DNA of 40,111 bases from DASRPD01 sp035646535 (lineage in GTDB: Bacteria; Actinomycetota; Acidimicrobiia; IMCC26256; JANYLB01): positions 1-40,111 of the forward strand of contig DASRPD010000009.1 in assembly GCA_035646535.1 (NCBI GenBank), read 5' to 3'. A program made the position numbers and the translations under genes. The notes beneath the pieces were generated by a model. That model was given only the letters and a program-made list of their open reading frames with translations. It did no database searches and was not told the DNA's origin. This document shows positions 15,425 through 23,235 of this stretch, one piece after another (positions within the stretch are counted from its first letter, which is position 1; every line of letters starts with the position of its first letter).

Positions 15425-15628
15425 TCAGCCTCCCGACGTGACCGGACGGATCTCGACGGTGTCGGCATCACCGAGCTGAGCATCCCGAGTGACCAGGGTG
15501 TTTCCCTGGATCACGAGGACAGATTCGGGGTTGAGGTCGAGTCGGGCCAGCAGCGCACCGACCGTCGTCGGACCCGGCACCTCGATCTCTCGGCGCGGGT
15601 TGCGCAGCAGGATCTTCACAGCCGTCAC
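15425..15628 (-). CDS. Ubiquitin-like sulfur carrier (TtuB/MoaD/ThiS fold), ending in Gly-Gly
   Basis: Beta-grasp protein of 67 residues from the GTG at 15628, or 64 from a second GTG at 15619. The sequence VKILLRNPRREIEVPGPTTV, the central GALLARLDLNPESVLVIQGN and the end VTSGG are typical of ThiS/MoaD/TtuB carriers, whose C-terminal glycine is thiocarboxylated. Placed two bases before the TtuA-like gene it is best read as TtuB, the sulfur donor for tRNA thiolation. In Thermus TtuB is also conjugated to proteins. No E1-like activating enzyme is encoded in this window, so activation must come from elsewhere. Longer in-frame starts upstream overlap the next gene and look unconserved. Confidence 0.87.
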   Translation of the reverse strand: MTAVKILLRNPRREIEVPGPTTVGALLARLDLNPESVLVIQGNTLVTRDAQLGDADTVEIRPVTSGG

Positions 15629-15677
15629 GATACCGGTCGGCCGTTCGTGACCTGCCCCGTCGAACCCGTCGCGCCCG

Positions 15678-15899
15678 CTACTCGCCCGGGCGTAACGCCC
15701 GGATTGCGAGACCCTCCCCGGGCTGGAGATCGGCGATGAGGATCCGCTCGGACCGACGACCAACCAGCAGCCGCGCCAAGCGGAGCCCACTCAACGTGAG
15801 CCCCAGATACACCAACGGCCCGCCGCGCCCGCGCAGTCGGGTGCTGCCGACCTTGAAGGCGAACTTCACGACGGCAGCGCTGCGGCTCTGCTCTGGCAT
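15678..15899 (-). CDS. Small hypothetical protein
   Basis: I do not recognise this 73-residue product. It is basic in the first half (KFAFKVGSTRLRGRGG) and has a moderately hydrophobic stretch at about 28-46 that may be one weak membrane or interfacial helix, then a polar end PGEGLAIRALRPGE. The ATG at 15899 lies three bases after the preceding small membrane protein gene and the stop is 49 bases before ttuB. The close packing and shared strand suggest it is a real gene of the same operon. Confidence 0.55.
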   Translation of the reverse strand: MPEQSRSAAVVKFAFKVGSTRLRGRGGPLVYLGLTLSGLRLARLLVGRRSERILIADLQPGEGLAIRALRPGE

Positions 15900-15902
15900 C
15901 GG

Positions 15903-16115
15903 TCAGATCCGCCGGACTTCCACGATCGTCGTGCGTCTCGTGCCCTGGCGGCGCCCGAGCAGGAAGCCGATGATCACGATGAGGATCACGGCGCCGATCC
16001 CGGCCGCGACCGCGAGGTTCTTGGTGCTCTCGACCTCTTCGCTCACCTCGCCGGTGATCTCACGGAGCTTGGCCTCGATGTCGTCACGGGTGACGCTCTT
16101 GTCGGGCGCGCTCAT
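15903..16115 (-). CDS. Small single-span membrane protein (DUF3618-like)
   Basis: A 70-residue protein starting at the ATG at 16115, which overlaps the stop of the upstream gene as ATGA. The N-terminal charged helix (TRDDIEAKLREITGEVSEEV, residues 9-28) resembles DUF3618-type proteins. One membrane helix is at about 34-54, then a basic tail (RRQGTRRTTIVEVRRI) that should face the cytoplasm. It is paired with a two-span holin-like protein, a common actinobacterial combination of unknown role in the envelope. Confidence 0.65.
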   Translation of the reverse strand: MSAPDKSVTRDDIEAKLREITGEVSEEVESTKNLAVAAGIGAVILIVIIGFLLGRRQGTRRTTIVEVRRI

Positions 16116-16429
16116 GACTGCTTCGCCTTGGTCATTCCCCGAGCCTTCCACGTGACGGCCGCGCCGATCGCGAGTGCGATCACCACGAACAGGTATGGCA
16201 CCCAGGTCCAGTTGCCGTCGAACACGTCACTGGTGGTCTGGAGCGCTCGCAAAGCCGCGAGCGTGACGAAGACCACACCGAGGCCCATCAGGAATGCGCC
16301 CGCGAGGCCGAGGGCCACGTAACGGCCCAGCGCCTTCAGCGGGACAAGCGTCTGTTGTCGGACGTACAGGACGACGAGATCGCGGAGCTCGACGACGAGT
16401 TGCGGAATCGGCTTCTGACGTTCGAGCAT
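16112..16429 (-). CDS. Small two-span membrane protein, phage-holin-family-like (DUF1469-like)
   Basis: A 105-residue protein with an amphipathic N-terminus (ELRDLVVLYVRQQTLVPLKALG) and two membrane helices at about 37-60 and 78-94, ending in a basic tail. This is the layout of the DUF1469/phage-holin-3-6 family, which is chromosomal and usually not phage. It opens a minus-strand series of seven close or overlapping genes ending with marP. There is no clear Shine-Dalgarno sequence; a GACAAT hexamer six bases upstream is a weak leaderless candidate. Confidence 0.7.
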   Translation of the reverse strand: MLERQKPIPQLVVELRDLVVLYVRQQTLVPLKALGRYVALGLAGAFLMGLGVVFVTLAALRALQTTSDVFDGNWTWVPYLFVVIALAIGAAVTWKARGMTKAKQS

Positions 16430-16498
16430 CGCAGGATTGTCGCCCCACCGAGTCCGATGCGCAAGCTCCGCGGTCGAGGGCGTACATGAGCCCCGAGG

Positions 16499-17908
16499 TC
16501 AGGGGGCCGGAACCAGCTCCGAGGGCGAAGGCGATTGCGGGAACGCGGCGGCGGCCTCGGCGACCGCCGTGGTGAGCCCGATCCCTGTCCCGTCGCCGAA
16601 CGAGCCGTTGAAGACACTGGCGAAGCGTGGCGATCCTGCGCCCCCACTCGGATCGACGAGGGCGATCAGTCCCGCGACCCCGTTCAGCGAGCCGGTCTTT
16701 CCGTAGAGACGCCCGGCGAGAGCCGTATCGACGAACCGGCCGCGGAGCGTGCCGCGCTCCGCGGCAATAGCGGCGCCATCGACCACAGTGCGTAGCTCCG
16801 GGCGGGCACCGAGCTGCAACGTCTGCAACAGCGCGAGGCATGTGGCGCGGTTCTCTCGGCTCAGCCCGGATGCATCGGCGAGCGAGACGCCGGTCGTATC
16901 GACGCCCAGGGCCGCGAGGCGACGCAGGATCTCGGCGATTCCGCCTTCGGTCGTTCCCGACCCACCGGCGGCGACATCGACCGCGAGCGCAAGCAATTCA
17001 GCGGTTCCGTTGTCGCTGGCGCTCAGCATCGTGGTGAGGAGCGCGTCGAGCGGTGCGGATCGCACGGTGGCAACCACCGCGGCGCCGCTCGGCGCCGGGC
17101 CCGTGGTCGCCGAACCGACCGTGACGCCCCGCTCGACGAGAAGCTGACCCAGCGCGTCGGCCGCGGCCAGCGCGGGATCCGAGACCGGCGATCCCGTCGC
17201 CGGGTCGAAGCCGTCGTCGACCACGAGCGCGCCGAGCGGGCCGATCTCCGCCCGGTATGACTCCGGCCACGACGACAGGTACGCGGGCGTCGCGTAACGC
17301 GTGCCGTCGCCCACCACTCCGCCCGGGATCTCACGCACCCCGGCGGCGACGATGTCGTCGGCCAGGGTGGCGAGGGGCGTGAGCGAGGCCGTGAGGCGCG
17401 CGTAGACGGGGCGGTCGGCGAGCGTCCGGATCCACGAAGGCGTGCTGAGCACGGGGTCGCCGCCGCCGACGAGCCACAGGCGATCGATGGTGCCACCGTT
17501 CGGTGTCTCCGACGCAACCGCCTCGGTCACGAACGTGAGATCCGGGCCGAGCGTGTCGAGCGCGCCCGCCGCAGTCATGAGCTTCTCGGTGGATGCCGGG
17601 ATCACCGGTGCTCCGGCGTTGTCCGCGACGACGCCGAGGCGATCGATCTCGACGCGATAGCAGGACTCGGTTCCCGCCGCGATCTCGGCCAGTCGGGCCT
17701 GGAGCTGTGCGACACCGACGGCGTCGACGAACGGTCCGGGCACTCGCCGCGGTGACCACAACGCCGTGGCTTCGGCAGAGCGGTCCTCGGGGGTCGCGGA
17801 CTCGGTGCCTGTCCCGGTGCCGGCGCCACTGCCACGGAGGCCGAGCACGAGACAGGCCACACCGGCGAGGCCGAGAATCGCGGCCACGAGCCGCCCGCCC
17901 GACCTCAC
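16499..17908 (-). CDS. dacB: D-alanyl-D-alanine carboxypeptidase/endopeptidase, family S13 (PBP4-like)
   Basis: Penicillin-binding protein that trims or cleaves peptidoglycan cross-links outside the membrane. It has 469 residues. An N-terminal signal or anchor segment (about 6-25) is followed by a low-complexity Gly/Thr linker. The three catalytic motifs are complete: Ser106-x-x-Lys109 (ASTEK), Ser298-Asp-Asn300 and Lys404-Thr-Gly406. The long insert between the first two motifs is characteristic of S13. The start is a GTG at 17908. Its neighbours (acyl-CoA synthetase upstream, small membrane proteins downstream) give no further hint. A final stretch PQSPSPSELVPAP is a disordered tail. Confidence 0.93.
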   Translation of the reverse strand: MRSGGRLVAAILGLAGVACLVLGLRGSGAGTGTGTESATPEDRSAEATALWSPRRVPGPFVDAVGVAQLQARLAEIAAGTESCYRVEIDRLGVVADNAGAPVIPASTEKLMTAAGALDTLGPDLTFVTEAVASETPNGGTIDRLWLVGGGDPVLSTPSWIRTLADRPVYARLTASLTPLATLADDIVAAGVREIPGGVVGDGTRYATPAYLSSWPESYRAEIGPLGALVVDDGFDPATGSPVSDPALAAADALGQLLVERGVTVGSATTGPAPSGAAVVATVRSAPLDALLTTMLSASDNGTAELLALAVDVAAGGSGTTEGGIAEILRRLAALGVDTTGVSLADASGLSRENRATCLALLQTLQLGARPELRTVVDGAAIAAERGTLRGRFVDTALAGRLYGKTGSLNGVAGLIALVDPSGGAGSPRFASVFNGSFGDGTGIGLTTAVAEAAAAFPQSPSPSELVPAP

Positions 17909-17995
17909 GCGCCGTTCACCACCTGGCGGCGACAGTCCGCGCCGGGCCGTCGGGACATCCGGGGCGGTCGGGACCTCCGCAGCCGACGGTCGTGC

Positions 17996-19471
17996 TCAAT
18001 CGAGGTCGCGACGCTGGAGAAAGCGGGCTCGCCGCCAGAGCTGCTCGAGCGCGGCCACGGCGCGGTTCGCCGACGCGTAGCAGAGCCGTCCGGTCTCGCG
18101 GACGGCCCGAGGGCCGGGATTGTCGGGCGATGTGACCGCGAGCTCGGTCGCAGTGAGGATCGGCTTCCCGGTCCGGTCGGACACGGCCGCCGCGGCCGCG
18201 GCGAACCGGGCGTCTTGGCGCTCGTGGTAGGCGACGATGCGTTCGAGCCCGTGTTCGGGGTAGAAGCGGCCTTCGCGCATGAGCCGCGCCTGGTTCGACT
18301 GGATACCGAGGCCGAGGTAGATGACGGCGTCGACGCTGACGTGGGCGGCGACGAGCTCGAGCACCTCGGGGATCGTGTCCCGGGTCTCGCCGCCGGCGAG
18401 GTCGAGCGGGTTGTTTCGGCTCCAACGCGGCGGCAGCTTCTCGTCGATCGCGGCACGCAGGTCGGCGGCAAGCGGGACCAGCTCGAGCTCGCCGCGGGTG
18501 ATCGCGTCTGCAGTCACGACGCCCCAACCCCCCGCCGTCGTGACGACGGCGACTCGGGGGCCACGGGGCAAGGGCTGGGTCGCGAACGTCGCCACGGCCT
18601 CGTAGGCAGCCTCGACGGTGTCGGCGCGGGTGACACCGGCCTGCGCGCACATCCCGTCGAAGACCCGGTCGTCGGCCGCAAGGGCCCCGGTGTGCGACGC
18701 CGCGGCGCGTTGTCCGCCGCTCGTCGCGCCGCCCTTCAGCAGCACGAGCGGTTTGCGGGCGGCGACGCCGCGCACGCGCTCGAAGAACGCTCGCCCGTCG
18801 GTGAGACCCTCGACGTAGGCCAGTCCCGCGTCGGTCTCCGGATCGCCGGCGTAGTAGTCCAGGTAGTCAGCCACGGTGACCGCCGCGGCGTTCCCTGCCG
18901 ACACCGCCCGGCTGATGCCGATCCCGGTCTGCACTGCGTAGTTCAGGAACGAGGACACGAAGTTGCCCGATTGGCTGGCGACGCCGATACGCCCCGCCGG
19001 TGGGTACGGAGCGACGATCTGAGCGCACAGCGACGACGGCGTCGACACGACGCCCTGGCCGTTCGGTCCGGCGACCAGCATGCCCAGCTGGTCACCCAGC
19101 GCTACCAGGTCACGCTCGGCGGCGCGACCCGCGTCTCCAGCCTCGCCGTAGCCCGCCGAGGTCACGAACGCGGCTCGGATGCCCCGCGCCGCACAGTCGG
19201 CCAGGAGCTGCTCGTTGGCGGCGGCCGGGGTGCAGACGAAGACGAGGTCGAGGGGCGCGTCGGCGGGGAGATCCGCGATCGACGGCGCGGCTTCGACGCC
19301 GAGGATGGAGCCACCTTCCCGGTTCGTGGCGCACACCGTTCCCGCGTAGCCCTGACTCAGGATGTTGTGCAGCGCGACGAACCCGAATTTTCCGGGATGA
19401 CTGGACGCGCCGGCCACGACGACACCGCGCGGGTCGAAGAGCGCTCGGAACTGCTCGGCGCTCGGGCTCAC
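17996..19471 (-). CDS. ADP-forming acyl-CoA synthetase, alpha (CoA-binding/ligase) subunit
   Basis: Catalyses acyl-CoA + ADP + phosphate to acid + CoA + ATP, or the reverse, with the beta subunit encoded just upstream. It has 491 residues: a CoA-binding Rossmann domain (FDPRGVVVAGASSHPGKFG, residues 12-30) and two succinyl-CoA-ligase-like domains. His260 in ASHTGALA is the expected phosphorylated histidine. The GTG start overlaps the beta stop as GTGA. Substrate (acetate, propionate or aromatic acids) cannot be told. The split into two genes resembles archaeal ACD rather than the fused bacterial form. Confidence 0.88.
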   Translation of the reverse strand: MSPSAEQFRALFDPRGVVVAGASSHPGKFGFVALHNILSQGYAGTVCATNREGGSILGVEAAPSIADLPADAPLDLVFVCTPAAANEQLLADCAARGIRAAFVTSAGYGEAGDAGRAAERDLVALGDQLGMLVAGPNGQGVVSTPSSLCAQIVAPYPPAGRIGVASQSGNFVSSFLNYAVQTGIGISRAVSAGNAAAVTVADYLDYYAGDPETDAGLAYVEGLTDGRAFFERVRGVAARKPLVLLKGGATSGGQRAAASHTGALAADDRVFDGMCAQAGVTRADTVEAAYEAVATFATQPLPRGPRVAVVTTAGGWGVVTADAITRGELELVPLAADLRAAIDEKLPPRWSRNNPLDLAGGETRDTIPEVLELVAAHVSVDAVIYLGLGIQSNQARLMREGRFYPEHGLERIVAYHERQDARFAAAAAAVSDRTGKPILTATELAVTSPDNPGPRAVRETGRLCYASANRAVAALEQLWRRARFLQRRDLD

Positions 19472-20133
19472 GCGCGCAGCTCCACCAACGCGTCGACTGC
19501 GAGCGGCACCCCGTCGACGACGACGAGGGGATTCAGGTCGACGCTCATGACATCGGGATCGTGCTCGGCGACGTGCGACAGCCCCACCAGCACCTCCGCC
19601 AGCGCAGTGCGATCGATCGGCGGCTCACCCCGGAACGGGCCCAACAGCGCCTGAGCACGAAGGCCGTCGATCATCTCCGCCGCGTCCAGAGGCGTAATCG
19701 GCGCGAGACGAAACTGAACATCGCCGATGGCTTCGGCCAGCACCCCACCGATGCCGAGCATCACGCACGGGCCGAACTGGGGGTCCGTATGGAGCCCCGC
19801 GATCAGCTCGCGACTGCCTGTGACCATGGGCATCACGAGGAGCTCGACCGTGCCGTCCTCCGGTCGTGCGAGGCCGAGGAGCTCGCCCGCGGCCTCACGC
19901 ACGGCGTCCGCGTCGACCAGCCGCAGGCGCACGAGACCGCGCTCGGTCTTGTGGGCGATCGCCGGCCCGCACAGCTTCACGACCACGGGGAACCCGAGCT
20001 GGTTCGCCTTGACGCCGGCTTCACTCGCGGTCGGCACTGTGATTCCCGGCACGGTCGCGACGCCGTGCGTCGCGAGCAGCTGCTTCGAGGCGGCCTCGGA
20101 GAGCGTCGTGGTGGCGGGCGCGGCGGAAGGCAT
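19468..20133 (-). CDS. ADP-forming acyl-CoA synthetase, beta (ATP-grasp) subunit
   Basis: ATP-grasp subunit of 221 residues. The conserved start SEAASKQLLATHGVATVPG, the nucleotide-binding GFPVVVKLCGPAIAHKTERG near residue 47 and the metal-binding MSVDLNPLVVVDG near the end are those of ATP-grasp_5 ACD beta subunits. Together with the next gene it makes a complete enzyme. TAACGT lies ten bases before the ATG, a borderline leaderless -10 element; no Shine-Dalgarno sequence is clear. Confidence 0.88.
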   Translation of the reverse strand: MPSAAPATTTLSEAASKQLLATHGVATVPGITVPTASEAGVKANQLGFPVVVKLCGPAIAHKTERGLVRLRLVDADAVREAAGELLGLARPEDGTVELLVMPMVTGSRELIAGLHTDPQFGPCVMLGIGGVLAEAIGDVQFRLAPITPLDAAEMIDGLRAQALLGPFRGEPPIDRTALAEVLVGLSHVAEHDPDVMSVDLNPLVVVDGVPLAVDALVELRA

Positions 20134-20146
20134 CGGCCCGCCGACG

Positions 20147-20627
20147 TTAGCCGTGCGTCAACCGGAGTCCGAGGCCACCAGGCCGCACATCGCGGTCACG
20201 GTCGACCACGGCCCGGCGCATTGCCGGCGGGATCGCGCGTGTCCGCCGGCCGACGTCGAGATTCCGGCCCGCGCGTTCGAGCGAGATCGTGAGCCCCGCG
20301 TCGCAGGCCAGCCGGCGCGCCGTCTCGGCGCACAGGTTCGGACCGTGCTCCACCTCGCTGCGGCCGGGTCGATCAGCGACGAGCGTCTCGACATCGACGT
20401 GCACCACGACCTCAGGCGTTGCGCCGCGGTCGCTTCGCGGGCCAGGCCGACCAGCTCGCGGTCGCCCTCGGGAGTCGCCACCCTGGTCAGAGCCCGCACC
20501 TTCGAGTACGACAGCTGACCCGTGGCGAACGCGTGCGTGATCTCGGGCAGATCCGCCAGCGCGCGTCCGACGCGGACGTGCTCGTGACCCGTCGTGAGGC
20601 TCATGCCGCACTGCCACGCGAACCTCC
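20147..20627 (-). pseudogene. Decayed DUF222/HNH endonuclease (13E12-repeat type)
   Basis: Two frames together match one family. Frame A (about 20627-20419) reads FAWQCGMSLTTGHEHVRVGR then LPEITHAFATGQLSYSKVRA and TRVATPEGDRELVGLAREA, the conserved DUF222 core. It then switches near 20414-20421 to frame B, which reads PEVVVHVDVETLVADRPG, LCAETARRLACDAG and RTRAIPPAMRRAVVDRD. The central part normally found between these blocks (about 90 residues, from my recollection of the family) is missing. The HNH catalytic motif that should follow RRAVVDRD is gone, and no credible N-terminus is left. It is therefore a relic with an internal deletion, a frameshift and truncation at both ends. Such proteins occur in many copies in actinobacteria. 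Confidence 0.8.
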
Positions 20628-20809
20628 TTGTCCCGCGCCACCGTACGGCCGGCCTGGGACAGTCACGGAGGGTGGTCGACCGAGCACAATGGCTCCCGCG
20701 GGAGACTCCCGGGGTGGATCGAGTCAAGTGTGGAGTACGTGCGGCCGTCCGCGTCGCGGCGACCGCCGGTCAGAACCGGCGCCGCCAGGAGGTCAGCCGG
20801 CGCTGCGAG
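20628..20809. other. Non-coding gap upstream of the HNH relic
   Basis: About 180 bases that may contain more eroded sequence of the relic (minus-strand frame A stays open to 20727 but shows no family match). I see no other gene, promoter or strong hairpin. Confidence 0.4.
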
Positions 20810-22363
20810 TCAGACGGCGCTTTGGCGGTCGGCCCAGAACTCGTTGCGCAGGATGCGCTTGAGGAGCTTGCCGGCGTCGGTGCGGGGAAGCTCGGCCCGT
20901 AGCTCGTAGCCGCGAGGCCGCTTGTACCCGGCAACACGATCGGTGACGAACCGGTCGAGCTCTTCCAGATCGAGGGTCTCCCCCGGCTTTTCCTGCACGA
21001 CGCAATAGACGCTCTCGCCCCACTCCTCGTCGGGGACGCCGAACACGGCCGCGTCCATGACCTGGCCGTGCTCATGGATCACCGCTTCGATCTCGGCCGG
21101 GTAGATGTTCACCCCACCGGAGATGATCATGTCCTTCAAGCGATCGCAGATGAAGAGGAACCCGTCGTCGTCCACGTAGGCGACGTCACCGACCGACTTC
21201 CAGCCGCCCTCCTCGATCTCGGAGAGCTTCTCATCGGTGCGGTGATAGCCGTCCATCGCAAGCCGCGTCCGGATGAAGAGCTCGCCCGGATCGCCCACGG
21301 GGGCCTCCGAGCCGTCCTCGGTGACGATGCGGACCTCGATCCCACCGTAGGTGTGGCCGCACGATCCGGGCTTGCGCATCTGGTTCTTCGGCTGCATCAC
21401 GGTGACGATGCCCAGCTCGGTCGATCCGTAGACCTCGTAGAGAAACCAGTCACCGAGCTTCTCGAACACCTCTTTCTTCAGCGCGTACGGCACGGGCGCG
21501 GCGTTGGCGATGAGACACCGCATCGACGACAGGTCGGCCTCGGCGAGCTCACCCGGCGGCAGGCTCACGATGCGTTTCAGCTGCGTCGGCGCCGAGAACG
21601 TGTTCGTGGCCCGGTGTTCCTTCACGAGGCGCAACCACGCGCTCGGATCGAACTTGCGCAGCACGACGATCGCCGAACCCATGGTGTGTGCGATCGACGC
21701 GAACGCGAGCGGCCCCGAGTGGTAGAGGGGCCCGGTCGTGATATGCACCTCTTGACCGAAACGAAAACCCAGCTCGGCGAGGAGCGCCGCGACGATCGCC
21801 GCGTCGGTCGAGGTGCGCAATGCACCCTTGGGCTTGCCCGTCGTCCCGGACGTGTAGAGCATCTGCGCGCCGACCTCGGACTTGTCCGGTGCGACGGGTT
21901 CGGTGTCGGGTTCGTCGGCGAGCACGTCGTCCCAGGCTCGGCACCCGTCAGGCACGTCACCACCGAACACGACGACGTGACCCACCTTCGGGATCCGATC
22001 GCGGATCGACGCGATCCGGGGAGCCTGCTCGGCATCGGTGATGACGAGCGTGGCGTCGGAGTTGTCGATGACGTAGGCCATCTCGTCGGCGTTGAAACGG
22101 TACGAGACGGGCACCGCGACCTGCCCGGCCTTGCGCGCCGCGTGGATGGTCGTGATGACCTCGAGCGAGTTCGGCCCGGACCACACGATCCGCTCACCCT
22201 GGTGGACGCCGAGGGTGCGCAGCGCGTGCGACAGACGGTTGACCGTGCGGTTGAGCTCGGCGAACGGGGTGGCCGATGGTCGACCACCGAGCGCCTCGTC
22301 GACGAGCACCGCCGTGCCGTCCGGGTTGGCCTGCGCGTGCAGAGCCAAGAAGTCGTCGGCCAT
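20810..22363 (-). CDS. AMP-forming acyl-CoA synthetase/ligase
   Basis: ANL-superfamily enzyme activating a carboxylic acid through an acyl-adenylate to its CoA thioester. It has 517 residues. The P-loop YTSGTTGKPKG is at 170-180, the A5 motif is YEVYGSTELG, the A7/A8 region is GDVAYVDDDGFLFICDRLKDMI followed by SGGVNIYP, and the catalytic lysine is Lys499 in PRTDAGKLLKR. The acyl chain cannot be assigned, but the overall look is that of medium- or long-chain FadD relatives in actinobacteria. GGGAGGACC directly precedes the ATG. The gene is divergent from the glycosyltransferase operon across 65 bases. Confidence 0.92.
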   Translation of the reverse strand: MADDFLALHAQANPDGTAVLVDEALGGRPSATPFAELNRTVNRLSHALRTLGVHQGERIVWSGPNSLEVITTIHAARKAGQVAVPVSYRFNADEMAYVIDNSDATLVITDAEQAPRIASIRDRIPKVGHVVVFGGDVPDGCRAWDDVLADEPDTEPVAPDKSEVGAQMLYTSGTTGKPKGALRTSTDAAIVAALLAELGFRFGQEVHITTGPLYHSGPLAFASIAHTMGSAIVVLRKFDPSAWLRLVKEHRATNTFSAPTQLKRIVSLPPGELAEADLSSMRCLIANAAPVPYALKKEVFEKLGDWFLYEVYGSTELGIVTVMQPKNQMRKPGSCGHTYGGIEVRIVTEDGSEAPVGDPGELFIRTRLAMDGYHRTDEKLSEIEEGGWKSVGDVAYVDDDGFLFICDRLKDMIISGGVNIYPAEIEAVIHEHGQVMDAAVFGVPDEEWGESVYCVVQEKPGETLDLEELDRFVTDRVAGYKRPRGYELRAELPRTDAGKLLKRILRNEFWADRQSAV

Positions 22364-22416
22364 GGGTCCTCCCTCGAGGATTCGCCGGAAGGCACGTCCG
22401 TGACGCGAGCGGCCGG

Positions 22417-22422
22417 TAGCCT
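22417..22422 (+). promoter_or_regulatory. Candidate leaderless -10 element of the glycosyltransferase operon
   Basis: TAGCCT ends six bases before the GTG at 22429 and no Shine-Dalgarno sequence is present. Same hexamer and spacing as at dop. Confidence 0.45.
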
Positions 22423-22428
22423 ACTGCC

Positions 22429-23235
22429 GTGCCGTCGGACTCTTCGCGGGATGCCCCCGGGCCGAATATCGCTCGGCCGAATATCGCTCGGCCGGACGGT
22501 CGGGCATCGCGCCCGCCGGAGCTGTCGGTGGTGATGCCCGCCTACAACGAGGCCGCGTTCCTCGAGGAGGCGGTACGGACCGTCACCGACGGCCTGCGGG
22601 GCTGGGGTCAGCCGTTCGAGGTGTGCGTCGTCGAGAACGGCTCGACCGATGGCACGCGCACCATCGCGCTCCGGCTCGCCGAGGAGATCCCCGAGCTCTC
22701 CATCGTGTGGCTCCCGAACCCGAACTACGGGGAGGCCATCCGCACCGGGTTCCTCGAGGCGACTGCCCCGGTTGCGGTGCTGTTCGATGTCGACTGCTTC
22801 GATCTCGGGTTCCTCAAGGAAGCCCTCTCCATCTTGGACCTGGCCGAGGAACCCGGCGGGCCCGTCATCGTCGTCGGGTCCAAGCGCGCACCCGGCGCGC
22901 GTGACGAGCGCATCTGGTATCGGCGTCTCGCAACGGACGTGTTCACTCGTATCCTGCGGACCACGTTCGGCCTCAGGGTGACTGACACCCACGGCATGAA
23001 GATCATGCGTCGCGACCTCCTCGACCCGCTCATCCGCCGGTGCGTGTTCGGTGTCGACCTGTTCGACACCGAGCTCATCATCCGCGCCGAGCGGGCCGGA
23101 TGGCAGGACGCCGAGGTGCCGGTGACCGTCGTCGAACGACGCCCGGCACGAACGTCGGTGCTCGAGCGCGTGCCGCGGACCCTCTGGGGCATCGTGAAGC
23201 TGCGGATCGTGTTCGGCCGTCGCACCACCACGTGA
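22429..23235 (+). CDS. Family 2 glycosyltransferase
   Basis: GT-A fold transferase of 268 residues starting at a GTG. A disordered 30-residue N-terminus contains a duplicated NIARP unit. The catalytic domain shows SVVMPAYNEAAFLEEAV at about 34-50, ENGSTDGT, and an acidic FDVDCFD in the DxD position. It resembles dolichyl-phosphate-sugar synthase-like GT2 enzymes but has no membrane helices, so it would act on lipid- or nucleotide-linked sugars at the cytoplasmic face. It is the first gene of a plus-strand series continuing with nagA (GTGA overlap) and lutABC. The acceptor is unknown. Confidence 0.85.
   Translation: MPSDSSRDAPGPNIARPNIARPDGRASRPPELSVVMPAYNEAAFLEEAVRTVTDGLRGWGQPFEVCVVENGSTDGTRTIALRLAEEIPELSIVWLPNPNYGEAIRTGFLEATAPVAVLFDVDCFDLGFLKEALSILDLAEEPGGPVIVVGSKRAPGARDERIWYRRLATDVFTRILRTTFGLRVTDTHGMKIMRRDLLDPLIRRCVFGVDLFDTELIIRAERAGWQDAEVPVTVVERRPARTSVLERVPRTLWGIVKLRIVFGRRTTT
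22461..22494 (+). repeat. 15-bp tandem duplication in the glycosyltransferase N-terminus
   Basis: GCCGAATATCGCTCG occurs twice in a row, followed by a partial third copy (GCCG). It duplicates five codons (NIARP) in a non-conserved leader. Confidence 0.9.
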
